A stretch of 7,791 nt of DNA. Origin: an uncultured Actinomycetes bacterium (GTDB lineage Bacteria > Actinomycetota > Acidimicrobiia > Acidimicrobiales > RAAP-2). The position numbers and the translations under genes were made by a program. This document shows positions 6,366 to 7,791 of this stretch, piece after piece; position 1 is the stretch's first letter; each line of letters starts with the position of its first letter. The stretch is taken from the NCBI GenBank assembly GCA_903830745.1, contig CAIKVF010000147.1:1-7791 (forward strand). The letters run 5' to 3'. The notes below the pieces were generated by a model that saw nothing but the letters and a program-made list of their open reading frames with translations, was not told the DNA's origin and made no database searches.

Positions 6366-7212
6366 TCGCCTCGAAATTCGAAAGACCTACAAGCTACTTA
6401 TAAATGGTGCGTTCCCACGTTCTGAATCTGGACGTAGCTACGAAGTAATAAGTGCGAAGGATGAATTCCTCGCAAACGCGGCGCAAGGATCAAGAAAAGA
6501 TCTTCGAGATGCTGTGGTCGCTGCACGAGCGGCACAAGCGAAGTGGTGGTCGCTAAGTGCTTACAACCGCGGACAAGTTATTTACCGCCTTGCGGAGATG
6601 GCCGAGTCACGTAGCGATGAACTTGTTGAATTTGTAAAGCTCAGTGAAGGTGTGAATAGCGAAAAGGCCAAAGCTTCAGTTGCAAAAGCAATCGACAGAA
6701 TTGTTTGGTACGCCGGATGGACTGACAAAATCTCTCAGGTGCTCGGTGGAGCAAATCCAGTGGCTGGACCTTTCTACAACTTCTCGGTTCCAAAGCCGAC
6801 AGGCGTCATTGGTGTGATTGCTCCTCAAAATTCTTCATTAGAAGGCTTCGTGGAGTGCGTGATTGCTCCAATCGCTGCGGGCAACTCGGTGATCGCCCTC
6901 GCGAGTGAAAAGCGACCAATCCCTGCGGTGCTCTTAGGAGAAATGACTGAAACGTCTGACTTCCCAGCTGGCGTGCTCAACATCATTACTGGATTTACGA
7001 GTGAGCTTGCACTTGGACTTGCGTCCCACGAGGATATTGACGGTCTTGACTTAGAAGGGGCCGATGAGGCTTTTGCTGATGAGTTGGCGTTTCTGGCAGC
7101 AGGGTCAATCAAGCGAGTGCTTCGTCCTTCGAAGAAGAATCAAAAGAATTCAATTCACCGTCTACGTGCTTTTGTGGAAACCTCCACTGTGTGGCACACG
7201 ATTGGACAGTAA
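6358..7212 (+). CDS. Aldehyde dehydrogenase-like protein lacking the catalytic domain
   Basis: A 284-residue protein resembling the N-terminal, cofactor-binding part of aldehyde dehydrogenases. Seen: YKLLINGAFPRSESG (11-25), RSDELVEFVKLSEG (85-98), WYAGWTDKISQ (117-127) much like its neighbour, and KPTGVIGVIAPQNSS (146-160), where Asn158 is kept but the usual PWNFP is altered. After residues 224-257, which align with 236-268 of the preceding enzyme, it turns into a short basic tail ending RAFVETSTVWHTIGQ. The glycine turn is degraded (LEGADEAF), the Glu268 position falls at Arg256-Pro257, and the whole Cys-containing half is absent. So it cannot be an ordinary dehydrogenase. The frame is clean, GGAGG lies 9 bases before the ATG, and both gene junctions overlap, which argues for a functional coupled protein rather than decay. 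A structural or regulatory partner of the intact enzyme is the likeliest role; this is inference. Confidence 0.88.
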   Translation: MSDRLEIRKTYKLLINGAFPRSESGRSYEVISAKDEFLANAAQGSRKDLRDAVVAARAAQAKWWSLSAYNRGQVIYRLAEMAESRSDELVEFVKLSEGVNSEKAKASVAKAIDRIVWYAGWTDKISQVLGGANPVAGPFYNFSVPKPTGVIGVIAPQNSSLEGFVECVIAPIAAGNSVIALASEKRPIPAVLLGEMTETSDFPAGVLNIITGFTSELALGLASHEDIDGLDLEGADEAFADELAFLAAGSIKRVLRPSKKNQKNSIHRLRAFVETSTVWHTIGQ

Positions 7213-7791
7213 TGACAACTCCATATGAATTAGCTCGCCGTGCCGGTGAAGAACTCAGGATTAAGTCAGGAATTGATTCATACGATGTTGCTGTAGTTCT
7301 GGGCTCTGGTTGGAAAGAGGGTGCTGACGCGCTCGGAACTCCACTAAGTGCAGTCATGTCTTCCACGTTGAGTGGTTTCGTTGCGCCAACAGTTGCGGGG
7401 CACAGCGGACAACTGCTTTCTGTGAAAGTAGGGGACCGAAACGTTCTTCTCGTTTCTGGCCGTGTCCACCTTTATGAGGGCAATACCGCAGACCAAGTAG
7501 TACACCCAGTTCGCACCGCAATTATCTCGGGAGCTAAGAAAATTGTTCTCACCAATGCGTGCGGTGGCATTGATCCAACTAAGGGTCCAGGCACAGTGGT
7601 TGTGATTCGTGATCACATCAATCTCACTGCAACATCTCCAATGGAGGGGAACTCTCCACCTGAAGGATATGGATCAAGATTTGTTGACCTCACAGATCTC
7701 TACAGTGCTCGACTTCGTAGCATTGTTGCAAAGACTGCTCCTGAACTAACAGAAGGCGTCTACGCAGGATTCCGTGGTCCTCACTACGAAA
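7212..7791 (+). CDS. Purine nucleoside phosphorylase, trimeric type (partial, 3' end cut)
   Basis: The first 193 residues of a purine nucleoside phosphorylase, open to the window end. It cleaves purine (deoxy)ribonucleosides with phosphate, giving the free base and (deoxy)ribose-1-phosphate. Seen: the phosphate loop LGSGW (30-34), His64, RVHLYEG (84-90) with phosphate-binding Arg84 and His86, NACGGI (115-120), RDHINLTATSP (133-143) and GPHYE (189-193), whose Glu contacts the purine. This is the pattern of the low-molecular-mass trimeric family (PunA/mammalian type) rather than the hexameric DeoD family. The catalytic Asn of the C-terminal part lies beyond the window. The ATG shares a base with the preceding stop (TAATG), and GGA at 7204-7206 is only a weak ribosome binding site, so translational coupling is likely. 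It supplies the sugar phosphate that leads to DeoC after a mutase step. Confidence 0.94.
   Translation, partial: MTTPYELARRAGEELRIKSGIDSYDVAVVLGSGWKEGADALGTPLSAVMSSTLSGFVAPTVAGHSGQLLSVKVGDRNVLLVSGRVHLYEGNTADQVVHPVRTAIISGAKKIVLTNACGGIDPTKGPGTVVVIRDHINLTATSPMEGNSPPEGYGSRFVDLTDLYSARLRSIVAKTAPELTEGVYAGFRGPHYE

Noticed and set aside
7100..7212. Frameshift or premature stop explaining the short dehydrogenase
   Set aside because: The phosphorylase starts on the stop codon, so no remnant of the missing half can follow; the frame is intact and coupled on both sides.
1..7791. Mobile element, CRISPR array, tRNA, defence or phage system
   Set aside because: All genes belong to recognisable housekeeping families; no transposase, integrase, regular repeats, tRNA-like sequence or anomalous segment was seen.

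Overview
The window looks like ordinary chromosomal DNA from an actinobacterium with moderate GC (roughly half) and tightly packed genes. The evidence is the long DeoC form with a TLEGADTPGK-type segment, the deoC / aldehyde dehydrogenase / aldehyde dehydrogenase-like / purine nucleoside phosphorylase order familiar from Actinobacteria, overlapping stop/start codons, and several starts that look leaderless (a TAnnnT -10 box 6-7 bases before ATG or GTG). The compact layout would suit a streamlined freshwater actinobacterium (acI/Nanopelagicales or a small Microbacteriaceae genome), but that placement is inference and cannot be settled from this window.

Left region (1-1413): the first codons of a minus-strand gene leave the window at base 1. 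Divergent from it is an enoyl-CoA isomerase of the crotonase family (103-786). It converges on bioY (814-1413, minus), the substrate-binding membrane subunit of an ECF-type biotin transporter, and a hairpin usable from both sides separates the two.

Middle region (1489-3856): dTDP-sugar genes. rfbA (minus) and rfbB-rfbC (plus) diverge from a 50-base promoter region. Together they take glucose-1-phosphate to dTDP-4-dehydro-L-rhamnose. The last enzyme, RfbD, is not here. RfbA is about 28 residues shorter than the usual form at its C-terminus.

Right region (3869-7791): a nucleoside-salvage operon. It has a promoter before deoC, then deoC, an intact aldehyde dehydrogenase, a catalytically empty aldehyde dehydrogenase-like protein, and a purine nucleoside phosphorylase cut by the window end. 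Junctions are a 1-base gap, an 8-base overlap and a TAATG overlap, so the genes are almost certainly cotranscribed and translationally coupled. The phosphorylase releases (deoxy)ribose-1-phosphate; after a mutase not seen here, DeoC splits deoxyribose-5-phosphate into acetaldehyde and glyceraldehyde-3-phosphate, and the dehydrogenase can oxidise the acetaldehyde.

No RNA genes, mobile elements, CRISPR arrays or long repeats were seen, and no stretch over 300 bases lacks a gene. The most interesting points are the active-site-less aldehyde dehydrogenase partner, the repeated leaderless promoter geometry (which also moves the deoC start), and the short RfbA. I see no evidence for a wholly new system.
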